From: Burkholderiaceae bacterium 26
Lineage (GTDB): Bacteria; Pseudomonadota; Gammaproteobacteria; Burkholderiales; Burkholderiaceae
Length of the DNA stretch: 64,000 nucleotides
Direction of reading: 5' to 3'
Assembly (NCBI GenBank): GCA_000955795.1
Contig: JYOB01000002.1
Location: 173,682-237,681 of the forward strand
A program made the position numbers and the translations under genes. Below the pieces are notes generated by a model. The model saw only the letters and a list, made by a program, of their open reading frames with translations. It did not search any database and had not been told where the DNA came from. How positions within the stretch are numbered: position 1 is the stretch's first letter; every line of letters begins with the position of its first letter. Of the stretch, positions 19,195-29,720 are shown in pieces.

Positions 19195-20070
19195 ATGCCT
19201 GAGTTGCCGGAGGTCGAGGTCACTCGCCTGGGTTTGCTACCGCATATTACGGGGCGACGTATCGTGCGCGCCGTGGTGCGCCATCACGGCTTGCGCTGGC
19301 CGATCGATCCGGCGTTGCCGGAGTTGCTCGCGGGCTTGACTGTCACGCGCTTGCTGCGCCGGGGCAAATACCTGCTCATCGAATGCATGCCCGCGGTAAG
19401 TCAATCCGCAGCCCACGCCGATGCCGCAGGCGGCTGGCTGTTGATCCACCTGGGCATGACCGGCACGTTGCGCGTGCTGGAGGCGCCCGTGCCGCCCGGC
19501 CCACACGATCACGTCGATGTCGAACTGGCGGACGCAACTGGCGTACCCGTCACACTGCGCTATCGGGACCCGCGCCGCTTTGGCGCTGTGCTCTGGCACG
19601 CCGGGGACGAAGCCGGCTTGGCCGAACACCCGCTGCTGCGCAACCTCGGCATTGAGCCGTTCGACGCGCGATTCGACGGCGACTGGATGTTTGCCCGCAC
19701 GCGGGGGCGCCGGGTTGCCATCAAGTCGGCGCTGTTGGCAGGCGACATCGTGGTCGGCGTGGGCAATATCTATTGTTCGGAGAGTCTGTTCCGCGCCGGG
19801 ATTCGTCCGACCACGGCGGCGGGCCGCATCAGCCGGCCACGCTATGCGGCGCTGGCTGAGGCCATTCGCGCCACGCTGGCCGATGCCATCGCGCGTGGCG
19901 GCAGCACGCTGCGCGACTTCGTCGGGTCAGACGGACAAAGCGGCTACTTCCAGCTCGAAGCTTTCGTGTACGACCGCGCTGGTCTGCCGTGCCGAGTGTG
20001 CGGCACACCGATCCGCCAGATCGTCCAGGGGCAGCGCTCCACTTTCTACTGCCCGACCTGCCAGCGCTGA
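19195..20070 (+). CDS. mutM: Formamidopyrimidine-DNA glycosylase
   Basis: A 291-residue DNA repair glycosylase for 8-oxoguanine. The N-terminal catalytic proline and glutamate are in MPELPEVEV. The helix-two-turn-helix region includes [16 protein letters not shown], and the C-terminal zinc finger is C-x2-C-x16-C-x2-C (CRVCGTPI ... FYCPTC). GGAGG stands before the ATG. mutY lies 2.3 kb downstream, so two parts of the oxidised-guanine repair pathway are close together. Confidence 0.97.
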   Translation: MPELPEVEVTRLGLLPHITGRRIVRAVVRHHGLRWPIDPALPELLAGLTVTRLLRRGKYLLIECMPAVSQSAAHADAAGGWLLIHLGMTGTLRVLEAPVPPGPHDHVDVELADATGVPVTLRYRDPRRFGAVLWHAGDEAGLAEHPLLRNLGIEPFDARFDGDWMFARTRGRRVAIKSALLAGDIVVGVGNIYCSESLFRAGIRPTTAAGRISRPRYAALAEAIRATLADAIARGGSTLRDFVGSDGQSGYFQLEAFVYDRAGLPCRVCGTPIRQIVQGQRSTFYCPTCQR

Positions 20071-20359
20071 TCGGCCTGCCAAGGGCATCGAAAGCCGCCT
20101 GAAAATGTGGTGCTGGAGCGATCTGGCCGCCATTTCGCAAGGTTTTTGAAGTGGGGTGTCCGGCCGCCGATGGCATCCCGCAACACTTGTCTGCCAGGGC
20201 TGGAGAACCTTGCGGAAAGTTCGCCCGGAAGCTGGCGGTTCGCTGTATCGTTCCACCTAAATTTGTGCATTTCTGTGCCGTAATTGGGCGGAACAGCGAT
20301 GTCGAGGGGCGCGCGCATTTTTCTTTGCGGTCGGGTCGCGCACACAATAAGACAGAACG

Positions 20360-22303
20360 ATGAACAACACACTGAGCACACAGTTCGAGCAGTACAGCGC
20401 CTGGCGCGCTTCGGTACTGCAGTCGGTGGGGGAATTCCAGGACTGGCTGCAAGCCCAGGAGCTGTACGACGCCCAGGCTGACATGCGCGCGCAGCGCATC
20501 CGCGGCGTCCTGCGCAGCGACAAACTGAAGGTTGCCTTCATTGCCGAGTTCTCGCGCGGCAAGAGCGAACTGATCAACGCCATCTTCTTTGCGGACTTTG
20601 GCCGCCGCATTTTGCCGTCGTCGGCGGGCCGGACCACGATGTGTCCGACCGAACTGATGTACGACGAAAGCTACGCGCCGTCGATCCGCCTGCTGCCGAT
20701 CGAGACGCGTCTGCATGACGCATCGACGGCGGATTTTCGCGATGCGGGCAGCCACTGGCTGTCGGTGCCGCTCGATCCGTCGTCGCCCGAGGGCATGCTC
20801 GAAGCGTTCCGCCACGTGGTGGAAACAGTGCGTGTGCCCAAGGAAGAAGCTGAACAACTGGGTCTCTATAACGACGCCGACCCCGACGCCGCGTTCTCGG
20901 TGGATGCCGCAGGCACGGTCGAAGTGTCGAAGTGGCGTCACGCGATCATCAATTTCCCGCACCCGATGCTCAAGCAGGGGCTGGTGATTCTGGATACGCC
21001 GGGCCTGAACGCGATCGGTACCGAGCCGGAGCTGACGCTGCGCCTGATTCCGGATGCGCATGTCGTCGTGTTCGTGCTGGCAGCAGATGCCGGCGTGACC
21101 AAGAGTGACCTGGAGCTGTGGCGCTCGCACGTGGGCGGTGGTCAGCGCAAAGGCTGCATCGCGGTGCTCAACAAGGTCGATGGCCTGTGGGATCCGCTCA
21201 AGTCTGAAGAGGAAGTCGAGAACGAAGTCAGCCGCCAGATCATGACGACGGCGCAGGTGCTAGACATCGATGTCGAGCGCGTGTATCCGGTGTCGGCGCA
21301 GAAGGGCCTGGTGGCCAAGGTCAGCCATGACCATGAGCTGCTGGCCAAGAGCCGGCTGCCGGAGCTGGAGTCGGTGCTGTCGGATCAGCTGATTCCGCAG
21401 CGTCGCGAGATCGTCACCGAGCAAGTGCAACTGGCGGTGAAGGACATGGCCACCGGCGCGCAGCAACTGCTGCAGATGCGCCGCCGCGACATTGTCGAGC
21501 AGTTGTTCGAGCTGCGCGGCCTGCGCGGCAAGAACCACACGATGGTCAAGCACATGCTGATGCGCGTGCAGGGCGAGAAGGAAGAGTTCGAGCAGAGCAT
21601 CGCCAAGTTCCAGGCGCTGCGCACGGTGTTCGGCCGGCACAGCGCAGAGATCATTAAGAGTGTGCAGCTCAAGCAGATCCGCTCGACGATGCGCGAAGCA
21701 CGCGAGAAGATGAAGGAGCGCGTGTTCTCGCGCGGCCTGCGCGACGACATGGACAAGCTGTTCGGTCACCTGACGGGCCTGGTGCGCGACGCGGCCAACC
21801 GCATCGACCAACTGCACCAGATGGTCGATGGCATGTACAAGAAGTTCAACGCCGAGCACGGCTTCACGCTGTCGCCGCCGCTGCGCTTCCTGGGCACGCG
21901 CTATGACGCCGATCTGAAAGAAACGCTGATGCTCGCGCACAACCATTTTGGCGCGTTCAGCTTCCTGACCCGTCCGAAGCCGCAACTCGTGCATGGTGCG
22001 TTCTCGACGGTGGCCAGCCGCGTGCTGGATACCTTCCAGGACATGAACCGTGACATCGAGATCTGGCTGAAGTCGGTCATGACGCCGCTCGAAGCGCAGG
22101 TGCGCGATCACCAGAAGCAACTGCGCAAGCGCGTGGATTCGATCGAGCGCATTCACGAGGCGACCGATACGCTGGAAGCGCGCATTACTGAACTCGAAGC
22201 GCTGCTCAATACGCTGGATGAGCGCAGCGGCACGATCGCCCAGTACACCGATCGCATTCTCGCGGCCGGAACGATTCTGGAGCGGCAGTCATTCGCGGCC
22301 TGA
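20360..22303 (+). CDS. Dynamin-family GTPase
   Basis: A 647-residue large GTPase. The P-loop is FSRGKSELINAI, with DTPGL (G3) and NKVDGL (G4). A long helical stalk with coiled-coil character fills residues about 340-647. Bacterial dynamin-like proteins remodel or protect membranes; this one has no obvious transmembrane segment. It stands alone between mutM and mutY with its own terminator. The 289 bases upstream hold no gene. Its frequent position beside mutM/mutY in relatives suggests a housekeeping rather than mobile gene, but the actual role is unknown. Confidence 0.85.
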   Translation: MNNTLSTQFEQYSAWRASVLQSVGEFQDWLQAQELYDAQADMRAQRIRGVLRSDKLKVAFIAEFSRGKSELINAIFFADFGRRILPSSAGRTTMCPTELMYDESYAPSIRLLPIETRLHDASTADFRDAGSHWLSVPLDPSSPEGMLEAFRHVVETVRVPKEEAEQLGLYNDADPDAAFSVDAAGTVEVSKWRHAIINFPHPMLKQGLVILDTPGLNAIGTEPELTLRLIPDAHVVVFVLAADAGVTKSDLELWRSHVGGGQRKGCIAVLNKVDGLWDPLKSEEEVENEVSRQIMTTAQVLDIDVERVYPVSAQKGLVAKVSHDHELLAKSRLPELESVLSDQLIPQRREIVTEQVQLAVKDMATGAQQLLQMRRRDIVEQLFELRGLRGKNHTMVKHMLMRVQGEKEEFEQSIAKFQALRTVFGRHSAEIIKSVQLKQIRSTMREAREKMKERVFSRGLRDDMDKLFGHLTGLVRDAANRIDQLHQMVDGMYKKFNAEHGFTLSPPLRFLGTRYDADLKETLMLAHNHFGAFSFLTRPKPQLVHGAFSTVASRVLDTFQDMNRDIEIWLKSVMTPLEAQVRDHQKQLRKRVDSIERIHEATDTLEARITELEALLNTLDERSGTIAQYTDRILAAGTILERQSFAA

Positions 22304-22323
22304 CGCGCATCGCTGGTCACGGA

Positions 22324-22349
22324 GAAGGCGCCTGAGGGCGCCTTTTTTG
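22324..22349 (+). terminator. Intrinsic terminator after the dynamin-like gene
   Basis: Stem AAGGCGCC / GGCGCCTT with loop TGAG and a following T6 run. Confidence 0.85.
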
Positions 22350-22406
22350 TTCTGGTAGGATCGCCGCCAGCGCGCATCTTCTGCTCGCCGCTTCCTCAAC
22401 ACACGC

Positions 22407-23555
22407 ATGACCGCCACCCCTCGCCGCACGCGCCGCGCCGCGCAACCTGCTGCCGTATTGCCTTCGCTCCCCGATGATTTTGCCGTGCGCGTCATCGCAT
22501 GGCAGCAGCGTCATGGCCGCCACCATTTGCCGTGGCAGAACACCGGCGACGCATATCGCACGTGGCTGTCAGAGATCATGCTGCAGCAGACGCAGGTGAG
22601 CGCAGTGCTGGGCTACTACGCACGCTTCATCGAGCGCTTCCCGACCGTGCAGGCGCTGGCCGCTGCGCCTGCAGACGACGTGATGGCTGCGTGGGCCGGT
22701 CTCGGTTACTACACGCGTGCGCGAAACCTGCATCGCTGCGCGCAGATCGTGGTGGCGGAGCACGGCGGCATCTTCCCGCGCGATCCCGACGTGTTGGCGA
22801 CGCTGCCGGGCATCGGCCGCTCGACCGCGGCGGCTATCGCAGCGTTTTCGTACGGCGTGCGTGCGGCCATTCTGGACGGCAACGTCAAGCGCGTGTTTGC
22901 GCGTGTGTTCGGCATCGATGGCTTTCCTGGCGACAAGCGCGTGGAAGACACGATGTGGCGCATCGCCGAAGCCGTACTGCCGCGGGCCGAAGGCATTCAG
23001 CCGTACACGCAGGGTTTGATGGACCTGGGGGCCACCGTTTGCACGCGCGGCAAACCGGCATGCCTGACCGGCGAACGCGCCTGTCCGCTCGAATCGCTAT
23101 GCGAAGCGCGCAGTACCGATCGCGTGATGGAATTGCCCGTGCCGCGCCCGCGTAAGGTGATACCCGAGCGTGCAGCGACACTTGTCATCGCGCTGCACGC
23201 CGACGCGGTCCTGCTGCAGCGTCGGCCGCAACGGGGCATCTGGGGTGGATTGTGGTCTTTGCCGCTGGTGGGTGAGATGGACGACGCGCTCGACGCGCAT
23301 CCGTTGGATGTGGGCACGGTGCGTAGTGCCGCGCAGGCATATGGTGCGGTCTCGACCGTGGAAATGGCTGGCGCGCTCACGCACACCTTCACGCATTTCC
23401 GCCTGCATATGCACTTGCTTCGCGCAGAGATCGCCACGCCCGCCGCGCTCGACGAAGACTGGCGTTGGGTACCGCTCGCGCAACTCAATTCGGTGGGATT
23501 GCCTGCGCCGGTGAAGTTGGCGCTGGAGACGCTGGTGCAGCCAAGCCTGATCTAG
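22407..23555 (+). CDS. mutY: Adenine DNA glycosylase
   Basis: A 382-residue enzyme removing A opposite 8-oxoG. LPWQNTGDAYRTWLSEIMLQQTQV is the conserved start, helix-hairpin-helix with the catalytic Asp is LPGIGRSTAAAIAAF...AAILDGNVKR, and the 4Fe-4S cluster is C-x6-C-x2-C-x5-C in the region CTRGKPACLTGERACPLESLC. The C-terminal Nudix-like domain that reads 8-oxoG is present. The product works with MutM encoded upstream. Confidence 0.96.
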   Translation: MTATPRRTRRAAQPAAVLPSLPDDFAVRVIAWQQRHGRHHLPWQNTGDAYRTWLSEIMLQQTQVSAVLGYYARFIERFPTVQALAAAPADDVMAAWAGLGYYTRARNLHRCAQIVVAEHGGIFPRDPDVLATLPGIGRSTAAAIAAFSYGVRAAILDGNVKRVFARVFGIDGFPGDKRVEDTMWRIAEAVLPRAEGIQPYTQGLMDLGATVCTRGKPACLTGERACPLESLCEARSTDRVMELPVPRPRKVIPERAATLVIALHADAVLLQRRPQRGIWGGLWSLPLVGEMDDALDAHPLDVGTVRSAAQAYGAVSTVEMAGALTHTFTHFRLHMHLLRAEIATPAALDEDWRWVPLAQLNSVGLPAPVKLALETLVQPSLI

Positions 23556-23585
23556 CCAGTTCGGCCGGGCTTGGCTGATACGGCA

Positions 23586-24239
23586 TCACAGAATGTGATG
23601 CTGCTTCATGTACCGATGGACGATCTCGATGCGCATGCCGGCATCCATCAGTTCCATCAACTTCTGCTTGGCTTTGAGCGGCACCGGCAGCAGTTCACAA
23701 AGTCGATTTGCGACCCAGCTGGGGCTGGTCCACTCGTAGGGCTCCGCCATCGGGACGTTGCCATCTTCGCGTGATCCGAGTGTGGTGATGATGCGGCGCA
23801 GGGCGCCCACGCAATCGTCGAAAAGTTCGCCCTTGCAGTCTTCCACGTCTGCGCCGATGGGCTCGACCGTGCCGCGCATGAGGCCGTCGGGCGTAGTCTC
23901 GAACGAAAGCACCTTGAAGCGCTGCGTGCCGCGCACCTTGATCATGAGCAGGCCGAGTTGCTCCATGTCGCATTCGACGATGTGGGCGATGCAGCCGACG
24001 TCGACCGGTACGGTTGGGCCATCCGTGACGGCAGCTTCGTTGCCGCGCTCGATCAGGCAGACACCGAACGGCGTCTTGTCGCGCAGGCACGTGCGCACCA
24101 TGTCGATGTAGCGGGCTTCGAAAATGCGTAGCGGGAGAAGGCCGCCGGGAAACAGCACCGTGTGCAACGGAAACAGCGGCAGCTCGGTGGGCAGCGGCGG
24201 CAGCGGCGAGAACGGTGAGAGAGCGATGTCTTCTTGCAT
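23586..24239 (-). CDS. LON substrate-binding domain protein
   Basis: A 217-residue protein with only the N-terminal LON domain: LPLFPLHTVLFPGGLLPLRIFEARYIDM is the characteristic opening, and there is no AAA or protease part. Stand-alone LON-N proteins are common; their substrate is not known. Start MQEDIALS is used, since the longer open frame has no family support. It is convergent with mutY, 30 bases apart, and followed upstream by rapZ on the same strand. Confidence 0.85.
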   Translation of the reverse strand: MQEDIALSPFSPLPPLPTELPLFPLHTVLFPGGLLPLRIFEARYIDMVRTCLRDKTPFGVCLIERGNEAAVTDGPTVPVDVGCIAHIVECDMEQLGLLMIKVRGTQRFKVLSFETTPDGLMRGTVEPIGADVEDCKGELFDDCVGALRRIITTLGSREDGNVPMAEPYEWTSPSWVANRLCELLPVPLKAKQKLMELMDAGMRIEIVHRYMKQHHIL

Positions 24240-24342
24240 GGACGGGCTTTCAGCAGACGGCGGCAAGACTTTCGCGTGGCGCCGCGCAAGAAGCCGCATC
24301 CAATGAGGCTGGCCAACGCGCTCGGTGTGTCTGGCGCGCAGT

Positions 24343-25236
24343 TCAGCCGTCTACGGCCAATTCGCGGTGGCGGACCAACACATTACCATGCGCGCGGAAG
24401 TACGTGGCAAGCCGTTCTGCGATGTACACCGAACGATGCTGGCCGCCCGTGCAGCCGATCGCGACGGTCAGGTAGCTGCGGTTGTCTGCGATGAAACTCG
24501 GCAACCACTTTTCCACGTAGGCGCGAATATCCTCTGCCATTGCAAGGACCATCGGCTGGCTTTGCAGGAAATCGATGACGGGCTGGTCGCGGCCGGTGAG
24601 GGGGCGCAGTTGCGTGTCGTAGTACGGGTTGGGCAGCGAACGCACGTCGAAGACGAGATCAGCATCGGTCGGCACACCATGCTTGAAGCCGAACGATTCG
24701 AACATCAACGTGATGTCATGCGGCTCGTCGCTGATGAATTCCTTGATGTACGCGCGTAGGGCATTCGTGCGCAGCGTGCTGGTGTCGATGCGATGGGCCG
24801 GATCAGCAAGCGGGCTCAGCAGCTCGCGTTCCATTTCGATCGCTTCGATGAGCGAGGTGTCCAGGCCCCTGGCGGCCGCTTGCACGTTTGCGGCGGTGTC
24901 AGGGCGGCCGTTACGGATCGACAGCGGATGCCGACGGCGCGTCTCGGAATAGCGCTGCACCAGCGCGTTCGTGCTTGCTGTCAGGAACAGCATGCGCACG
25001 TCGTGTTCCTTGCGCAGCACGGTGACCGTCTCGGGGACCTTGCGCAGCGATTCACGGCTGCGGATGTCAGTGGCCACGCCCAGATGCGTATAACCCTGGT
25101 CCGCCAGGTAGCGCGCCAGTTCGGGAATGAACTGCGCGGGCAGGTTGTCGACGCAGTAGTAACCCGCGTCTTCGAGCACGTTCAGGGCGACCGATTTCCC
25201 TGAACCCGACATACCGGTGATGAGAATGATCCGCAT
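24343..25236 (-). CDS. rapZ: RNase adapter protein RapZ
   Basis: A 297-residue P-loop protein: [26 protein letters not shown] is the Walker A region, and the C-terminal domain holds the conserved [10 protein letters not shown]. In enterobacteria it binds the GlmZ/GlmY RNAs to control amino-sugar synthesis; in this lineage the RNA partner is not known. It belongs to the rpoN-hpf-ptsN-hprK-rapZ set, although psiF is inserted between hprK and rapZ here. Confidence 0.95.
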   Translation of the reverse strand: MRIILITGMSGSGKSVALNVLEDAGYYCVDNLPAQFIPELARYLADQGYTHLGVATDIRSRESLRKVPETVTVLRKEHDVRMLFLTASTNALVQRYSETRRRHPLSIRNGRPDTAANVQAAARGLDTSLIEAIEMERELLSPLADPAHRIDTSTLRTNALRAYIKEFISDEPHDITLMFESFGFKHGVPTDADLVFDVRSLPNPYYDTQLRPLTGRDQPVIDFLQSQPMVLAMAEDIRAYVEKWLPSFIADNRSYLTVAIGCTGGQHRSVYIAERLATYFRAHGNVLVRHRELAVDG

Positions 25237-25276
25237 GCCGCGAGGATAGCATCCCTGTATTGCAAAGCAGCGACCA

Positions 25277-25311
25277 GTAAAAAAGGCGACCGATCTGGCC
25301 GCCTTTTTTTA
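25277..25311. terminator. Intrinsic terminator between psiF and rapZ
   Basis: AAAAAAGGCG and CGCCTTTTTTT arms surround an 11-base loop; the inner part (ACC / GGC) gives extra partial pairing. It works on the minus strand for psiF. Confidence 0.8.
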
Positions 25312-25328
25312 CGAAGCTAAAGGAATGC

Positions 25329-25670
25329 TCAGCTCTTCGAGAGGCACTCTTTCTGGGCGTTCTTGTAGGCGTCGCCCTTCTTGCCCTTGTTGGCCTTAGA
25401 GCACGCCGCCATCTTTTCCTGCTGCGTCATCGGCTTGGCGGCAGCGGCCGGCTTGTCAGACAGACAGCCTTTCATGAAAGCCTTGCGCTCGTCGCCCTTC
25501 TTGCCGGCGGCGTCCATGTTGCATTGCTTCATCTTTTCTTGCTGCGAATTCTTGGCTGCCGGAGCGGCTGCAGGTGCGGCCGGCGCGGCTGCCGGTGCGC
25601 TGCCTTGGGCGAAAACCTGGCCAGCCAGGAACGGGAGCGCGAGGGCGCAAGCGGCAATCAGTTGTTTCAT
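25329..25670 (-). CDS. psiF: PsiF family phosphate-starvation protein
   Basis: A 113-residue small secreted protein with signal peptide (IAACALALPFLAGQVFAQ). An alanine/proline linker precedes two repeats of the PsiF motif, each with paired cysteines (QQEKMKQCN...KGCL and QQEKMAACS...KECL). The function is unknown; in E. coli it is induced by phosphate starvation. No pho box was verified upstream. It is a single gene with its own terminator placed inside the hprK-rapZ block. Confidence 0.85.
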   Translation of the reverse strand: MKQLIAACALALPFLAGQVFAQGSAPAAAPAAPAAAPAAKNSQQEKMKQCNMDAAGKKGDERKAFMKGCLSDKPAAAAKPMTQQEKMAACSKANKGKKGDAYKNAQKECLSKS

Positions 25671-25857
25671 CGTCGTGTTCTCCTTGGGTACCGTCAGAAG
25701 AGCGGGCGAAGACGGCCGCCGCGCTCGCGATGAACGCCGCCGCGTGCGTGCTCGGCGCATTCCCCTCCCACAACGGAGAGGTCGCATGTCGGGTTGACGT
25801 TTCCCATCAAAAACTAGGGTAAAACCGGCCCGATAGCGAAACTTTGTGGCGACTTTG

Positions 25858-26832
25858 TTAAAGCAGGCGACCCTGAGGCGAGTGCGAGGCAGCTTCGGCC
25901 TGCATGGCGGCGCGCTGGCGGTCCATGAAGTCGCGCAACGTATCGATGCCGCGCAGACGCAAGATCGTGTTGCGCACGGCGGCTTCGACCAGCACGGCCA
26001 AGTTGCGGCCGGCTGCCACCTGGATCTTCACCATGTGAATGGGCAAGCCGAGCACATCGAGGTACTGCGAATCGAGTGGCAAGCGCTCGAACTCGCCATC
26101 GTTGCGACGCACGAGCTGGACGATCAGCTTGATCTTCATCTTCCGGCGCACCGCCGTCTCACCGAAAATCGTCTTGATGTCGAGCAGGCCCAGACCGCGC
26201 ACTTCCAGCAGATTCTGCAGCAGCGGCGGGCAGCGGCCTTCGATAAAGTCCGGCCCGAGGCGAACGAAATCGACTGCGTCATCGGCCACCAGACCGTGGC
26301 CGCGCGAGATCAGCTCTAGGCCCAATTCGCTTTTGCCCAGGCCAGAATCGCCCATGATCAGCACGCCCATGCCGAGGATGTCGAGAAACACCCCGTGCAT
26401 CGTCACGCGCGGTGCCGAGATGCGCGACAGATACAGGCGCAGATGATCAATGACCGCAGCCGACGAAATCGGCGACGTGAACAGTGGCGTGGACGAGCGG
26501 GTGCAGCGCAGTTCCAGATCGGGCGGCGGATCCACGCCATCGGCCACGACCAGGAAGGGCGGCTCAAGCAGGATCAGCTCGCCCATCTGCCGCTTGCGGT
26601 TTTCTTCCGACAAGCGCTGGTAATAGGTGATCTCGGGCTTGCCGAGCACCTGGATGCGATTCGGGTGGATAAGGTTCAAGTGCCCGACCAGGTCGGCAGC
26701 AGATGTCGCTTCCTTGGCGAAATCCACGTCGAACGCGCGGTCCGCGCCCTCCAGGCCGGCGACCCACGACAGCTTCAGATCAGCTGCGTTGTCGTCAAAG
26801 ATCGATTGGGCGATGACGCCGGTCAGTTCCAT
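25858..26832 (-). CDS. hprK: HPr kinase/phosphorylase
   Basis: A 324-residue enzyme. The N-terminal domain is followed by the kinase P-loop [19 protein letters not shown] and the family signature [20 protein letters not shown]. It phosphorylates HPr on serine; in betaproteobacteria it works with an incomplete PTS used for regulation. The start MELTGV was preferred over an upstream frame extension. It follows ptsN by 73 bases. Confidence 0.95.
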   Translation of the reverse strand: MELTGVIAQSIFDDNAADLKLSWVAGLEGADRAFDVDFAKEATSAADLVGHLNLIHPNRIQVLGKPEITYYQRLSEENRKRQMGELILLEPPFLVVADGVDPPPDLELRCTRSSTPLFTSPISSAAVIDHLRLYLSRISAPRVTMHGVFLDILGMGVLIMGDSGLGKSELGLELISRGHGLVADDAVDFVRLGPDFIEGRCPPLLQNLLEVRGLGLLDIKTIFGETAVRRKMKIKLIVQLVRRNDGEFERLPLDSQYLDVLGLPIHMVKIQVAAGRNLAVLVEAAVRNTILRLRGIDTLRDFMDRQRAAMQAEAASHSPQGRLL

Positions 26833-26905
26833 AGCAGGGCACAGTGGTGCCGACGGGGCATAGCGCGTTCGCAATCGGTTGCGCTTGCCACCGATTGCGC
26901 TGCGA

Positions 26906-27361
26906 TCAGGGCCGCCAGTCGGTCAGTAGCTGGTGAATCGCCTCGGGCGACGGCAGGGTGGCGAGGCCTTCGCGCATGTCTCGGTCGGACAGCAACTGGG
27001 CGATTTCAGAGAGGATTTCCAGATGCTGCTGGGTGGCCTGTTCGGGCACCAGCAAAAAAATCAGCAACGAGACGGGTTTGCCGTCCGGTGACTCAAAAGG
27101 CACCGGCTCGGACAGGCGCATGAATGCAGCCAGCGGTTGCTTGAGCCCCTTGATACGGCCATGCGGGATCGCCACGCCGGCGCCCAGACCCGTGGAACCA
27201 AGCGACTCGCGCGCAAACAGGTTGTCGGTGACGACTGCGCGCGTCACGCCGTGGTTGTTCTCGAACAGCAGGCCGGCCTGTTCAAATACCCGCTTTTTGC
27301 TGGTTACGCTGACGTCGAGGGCAATGTTCCCGGGCGGCAGCAGTTTGGCCAAGCGATTCAT
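26906..27361 (-). CDS. ptsN: PTS IIA-like nitrogen regulatory protein
   Basis: A 151-residue EIIA-Ntr. The phosphorylated histidine is in [12 protein letters not shown], with [23 protein letters not shown] downstream. It links carbon/nitrogen signals to potassium transport and sigma54-dependent genes. Start [11 protein letters not shown] fits the family length; another in-frame ATG at 27424 would add 21 residues. It lies in the rpoN-hpf-ptsN-hprK cluster. Confidence 0.95.
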   Translation of the reverse strand: MNRLAKLLPPGNIALDVSVTSKKRVFEQAGLLFENNHGVTRAVVTDNLFARESLGSTGLGAGVAIPHGRIKGLKQPLAAFMRLSEPVPFESPDGKPVSLLIFLLVPEQATQQHLEILSEIAQLLSDRDMREGLATLPSPEAIHQLLTDWRP

Positions 27362-27708
27362 GTGCAATGCGTGAAATGAGCGGCGTCCTTCTGCACCAAG
27401 ATGGCGCGCGGACAATGGGGTCATTATAGACCACGTGCCGCGCGGCTTTGTGCGGCGCACCAGCGGCGCACCGCGTAGGGCAGAGAAGCGAATCCCCCAG
27501 GGGCTGCGATCAGCCGATGCCGGCAATGTGCGCGCGGCATCGACCCTGTTTTTGCCAGCATCGCGCCAAAAACCGCGCCACGCCAGCATTCATACTTTCG
27601 TCAGATTTTAGCCCGACTTAAATCCGTTGCAATCGGATTCGTCACGAATGCACCACGGCATAAAAAAACCGCGCCAACTTGGGGCGCGGTTTTTGCGGTG
27701 CCGTCCTG
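27362..27708. other. Intergenic region between hpf and ptsN
   Basis: About 350 bases without a supported gene. It holds the hpf terminator at its low-coordinate side of the plus strand (27663-27695) and presumably the ptsN promoter above 27361. An open frame reading through from 27589 into ptsN lacks family similarity. Confidence 0.6.
27663..27695. terminator. Intrinsic terminator downstream of hpf
   Basis: AAACCGCGCC and GGCGCGGTTT arms with loop AACTTGG, with an A-run on one side and a T-run on the other. On the minus strand it ends the hpf transcript 14 bases after the stop. Confidence 0.85.
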
Positions 27709-28062
27709 CTATTGCTGCATCTGCACGGCCTGGAGGGCTTGGTGCTTCATGCTGTCACGATCGTGCCCTTGCACGCGGTCCTTGTACTTGATCACTTGCC
27801 TGTCCAGTTTATCGACGAGTAGGTCGATGGCCGCATAAAGATCTTCATGGTGTGATTCGACGAAGACGTCCTTACCCTTGAGGTGCAAGTTGATTTCCGC
27901 GTACTGACGCCGATCCTTCTCCTTGTGGTTATCGACCGATAGCAACACGCTGACGCCAATCACCTGATCGAAGTGCCTGATCACACGCTCCAGTTTCGTT
28001 TCCACGTACTCACGCAAAGCGGGCGTGATGTCCAGGTGGTGTCCACTGAGTTTGAAGTTCAT
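27709..28062 (-). CDS. hpf: Ribosome hibernation promoting factor
   Basis: A 117-residue short-form HPF/RaiA protein starting [27 protein letters not shown] and containing [25 protein letters not shown], which stabilises inactive ribosomes in stationary phase. AAGGAGA precedes the ATG. It follows rpoN by 50 bases as in most proteobacteria. The last about 15 residues are a glutamine-rich tail. Confidence 0.95.
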   Translation of the reverse strand: MNFKLSGHHLDITPALREYVETKLERVIRHFDQVIGVSVLLSVDNHKEKDRRQYAEINLHLKGKDVFVESHHEDLYAAIDLLVDKLDRQVIKYKDRVQGHDRDSMKHQALQAVQMQQ

Positions 28063-28112
28063 AGCGGTTCTCCTTCTCAAGATGAGCCGCACCGGAACTG
28101 CCCGCGATGCGG

Positions 28113-29624
28113 CTATAAAGACTTGCGCAAATTCACTGCAGGGATCTTGAGGGCTTCGCGGTATTTGGCCACCGTCCGACGGGCCACCACGAATCCTTGT
28201 TCGCCTAACAGCTCGGCAATTCTGCTATCGGACAGAGGATTCTTCGGGTCTTCGGCTCCTACAAGTTGCTTGATGAGCGCGCGTATCGCGGTGGATGACG
28301 CGGCCCCGCCGGTTTCCGTCGATACATGGCTGCCGAAGAAGTACTTCAACTCGAACGTCCCCATCGGGGTCGCCATGTATTTGTTGGTTGTCACACGGGA
28401 GATCGTGGACTCGTGTAGACCCAGTGTATCGGCTATTTCCCGCAAAACCAAGGGGCGCATGGCGATTTCGCCGTGCGTGAAGAAGCTCTTTTGACGCTCG
28501 ACAATGGCTTGCGAGACACGCAGGATCGTATCGAAGCGCTGCTGAATGTTCTTGATCAGCCAACGTGCTTCCTGCAGCTTCTGCTGCAGATTGGCGGCAC
28601 CCGATTCACCGCGGCTGCCGCGCAGGATTTGCGCGTACATGTCGTTGATGCGCAGACGCGGCATGACATCAGGGTTCAGTTGCGCCATCCAGCCAGCGCT
28701 CGTTTTACGCACGATCACGTCAGGCACTACGAAATCCGCCTCAGCGCGGCCGAACGCATGACCCGGGAACGGTGTCAGTGAACGAATCAGCTCATGCGCT
28801 GCTTTCAGTGCGGGTTCGTCGACGGACAGTGCCTTCTTCAGACGCGTGTAGTCGCGCGCGGCCAGCAGTTCGAGATGCTGATTGACGATGATGAGCGCCA
28901 GCGCTTTCGCAGGCGAATCGAGCCGATGCAATTGCAGTGACAGGCATTCAGCAGCTGAACGTGCGCCGACGCCGGGCGGGTCGAAGCTCTGCAGCATGCG
29001 CAGCGTGGCTTGCAGTTCGTCGAGTTCGACTTCGAGTTCGGCGGGCAGATCCGCGAGGATTTCGTCGAGTGTGCCGGCCAGATAGCCTTCGTCGTCGAGC
29101 GACTCGATCAGGAAAATGACGAGGCCCTTGTCGCGCATCGACAGCTTGAGCGGCGCGAGTTGCTCCATGAGGAATTCGCGCAGGCTTTGTTCGGCCTCGC
29201 GCAATTGCAGCGGGGCGCGGTCGTCTTCGTCGGATTGTGGTTTGCGGGCGAAGTCGTCAAGGCTCCAGTCGGAGCGGTCGGAGCCGTAATCGCTGTCGAA
29301 ATCGGCGCCGCTGTCGTGGCTGTTCTCGTAGCTGCTGTCCGAGCTGTTGCTGCTGTCGGCACCGTTGGGTGCGGGCGGGGGCGATTCGGTGGGTAGGGGC
29401 GTGGCGGTGTTGCTTTGCAGCGCGTTCACGGAGCCGTCCGCGCCAATGCGCGCGGAGGTGTCGAGCCACTCGTTTTCCCGCTCCAGCAGCGGGTTTTCGG
29501 TCAGAGCCTGCTCAACTTCTTGTTGCAGTTCGATGGTCGACAGCTGCAGCAGTCTGATCGATTGCTGCAACTGCGGCGTGAGCGCGAGATGCTGAGAGAG
29601 ACGGAGCTGGAGCGACTGTTTCAT
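28113..29624 (-). CDS. rpoN: RNA polymerase sigma-54 factor
   Basis: A 503-residue sigma54. Region I is the glutamine-rich [29 protein letters not shown], an acidic serine/aspartate-rich linker (about residues 60-135) is region II, and the helix-turn-helix and RpoN box ([10 protein letters not shown]) are at the C-terminus. It recognises -24/-12 promoters such as the one seen at 3706-3721 before nrtA. It sits between lptB and hpf as usual. A short inverted repeat TTAAGG / CCTTAA (29672-29699) lies in the gap to lptB. Confidence 0.98.
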   Translation of the reverse strand: MKQSLQLRLSQHLALTPQLQQSIRLLQLSTIELQQEVEQALTENPLLERENEWLDTSARIGADGSVNALQSNTATPLPTESPPPAPNGADSSNSSDSSYENSHDSGADFDSDYGSDRSDWSLDDFARKPQSDEDDRAPLQLREAEQSLREFLMEQLAPLKLSMRDKGLVIFLIESLDDEGYLAGTLDEILADLPAELEVELDELQATLRMLQSFDPPGVGARSAAECLSLQLHRLDSPAKALALIIVNQHLELLAARDYTRLKKALSVDEPALKAAHELIRSLTPFPGHAFGRAEADFVVPDVIVRKTSAGWMAQLNPDVMPRLRINDMYAQILRGSRGESGAANLQQKLQEARWLIKNIQQRFDTILRVSQAIVERQKSFFTHGEIAMRPLVLREIADTLGLHESTISRVTTNKYMATPMGTFELKYFFGSHVSTETGGAASSTAIRALIKQLVGAEDPKNPLSDSRIAELLGEQGFVVARRTVAKYREALKIPAVNLRKSL

Positions 29625-29720
29625 GCGGGCTATTCTATGCCCAACACTCGGTCGATGGAACGGATTTTGCTTTAAGGTGCGGCTTTGCCACGTCCTTAAG
29701 GCGTAGGCGTGCGGCGTGGC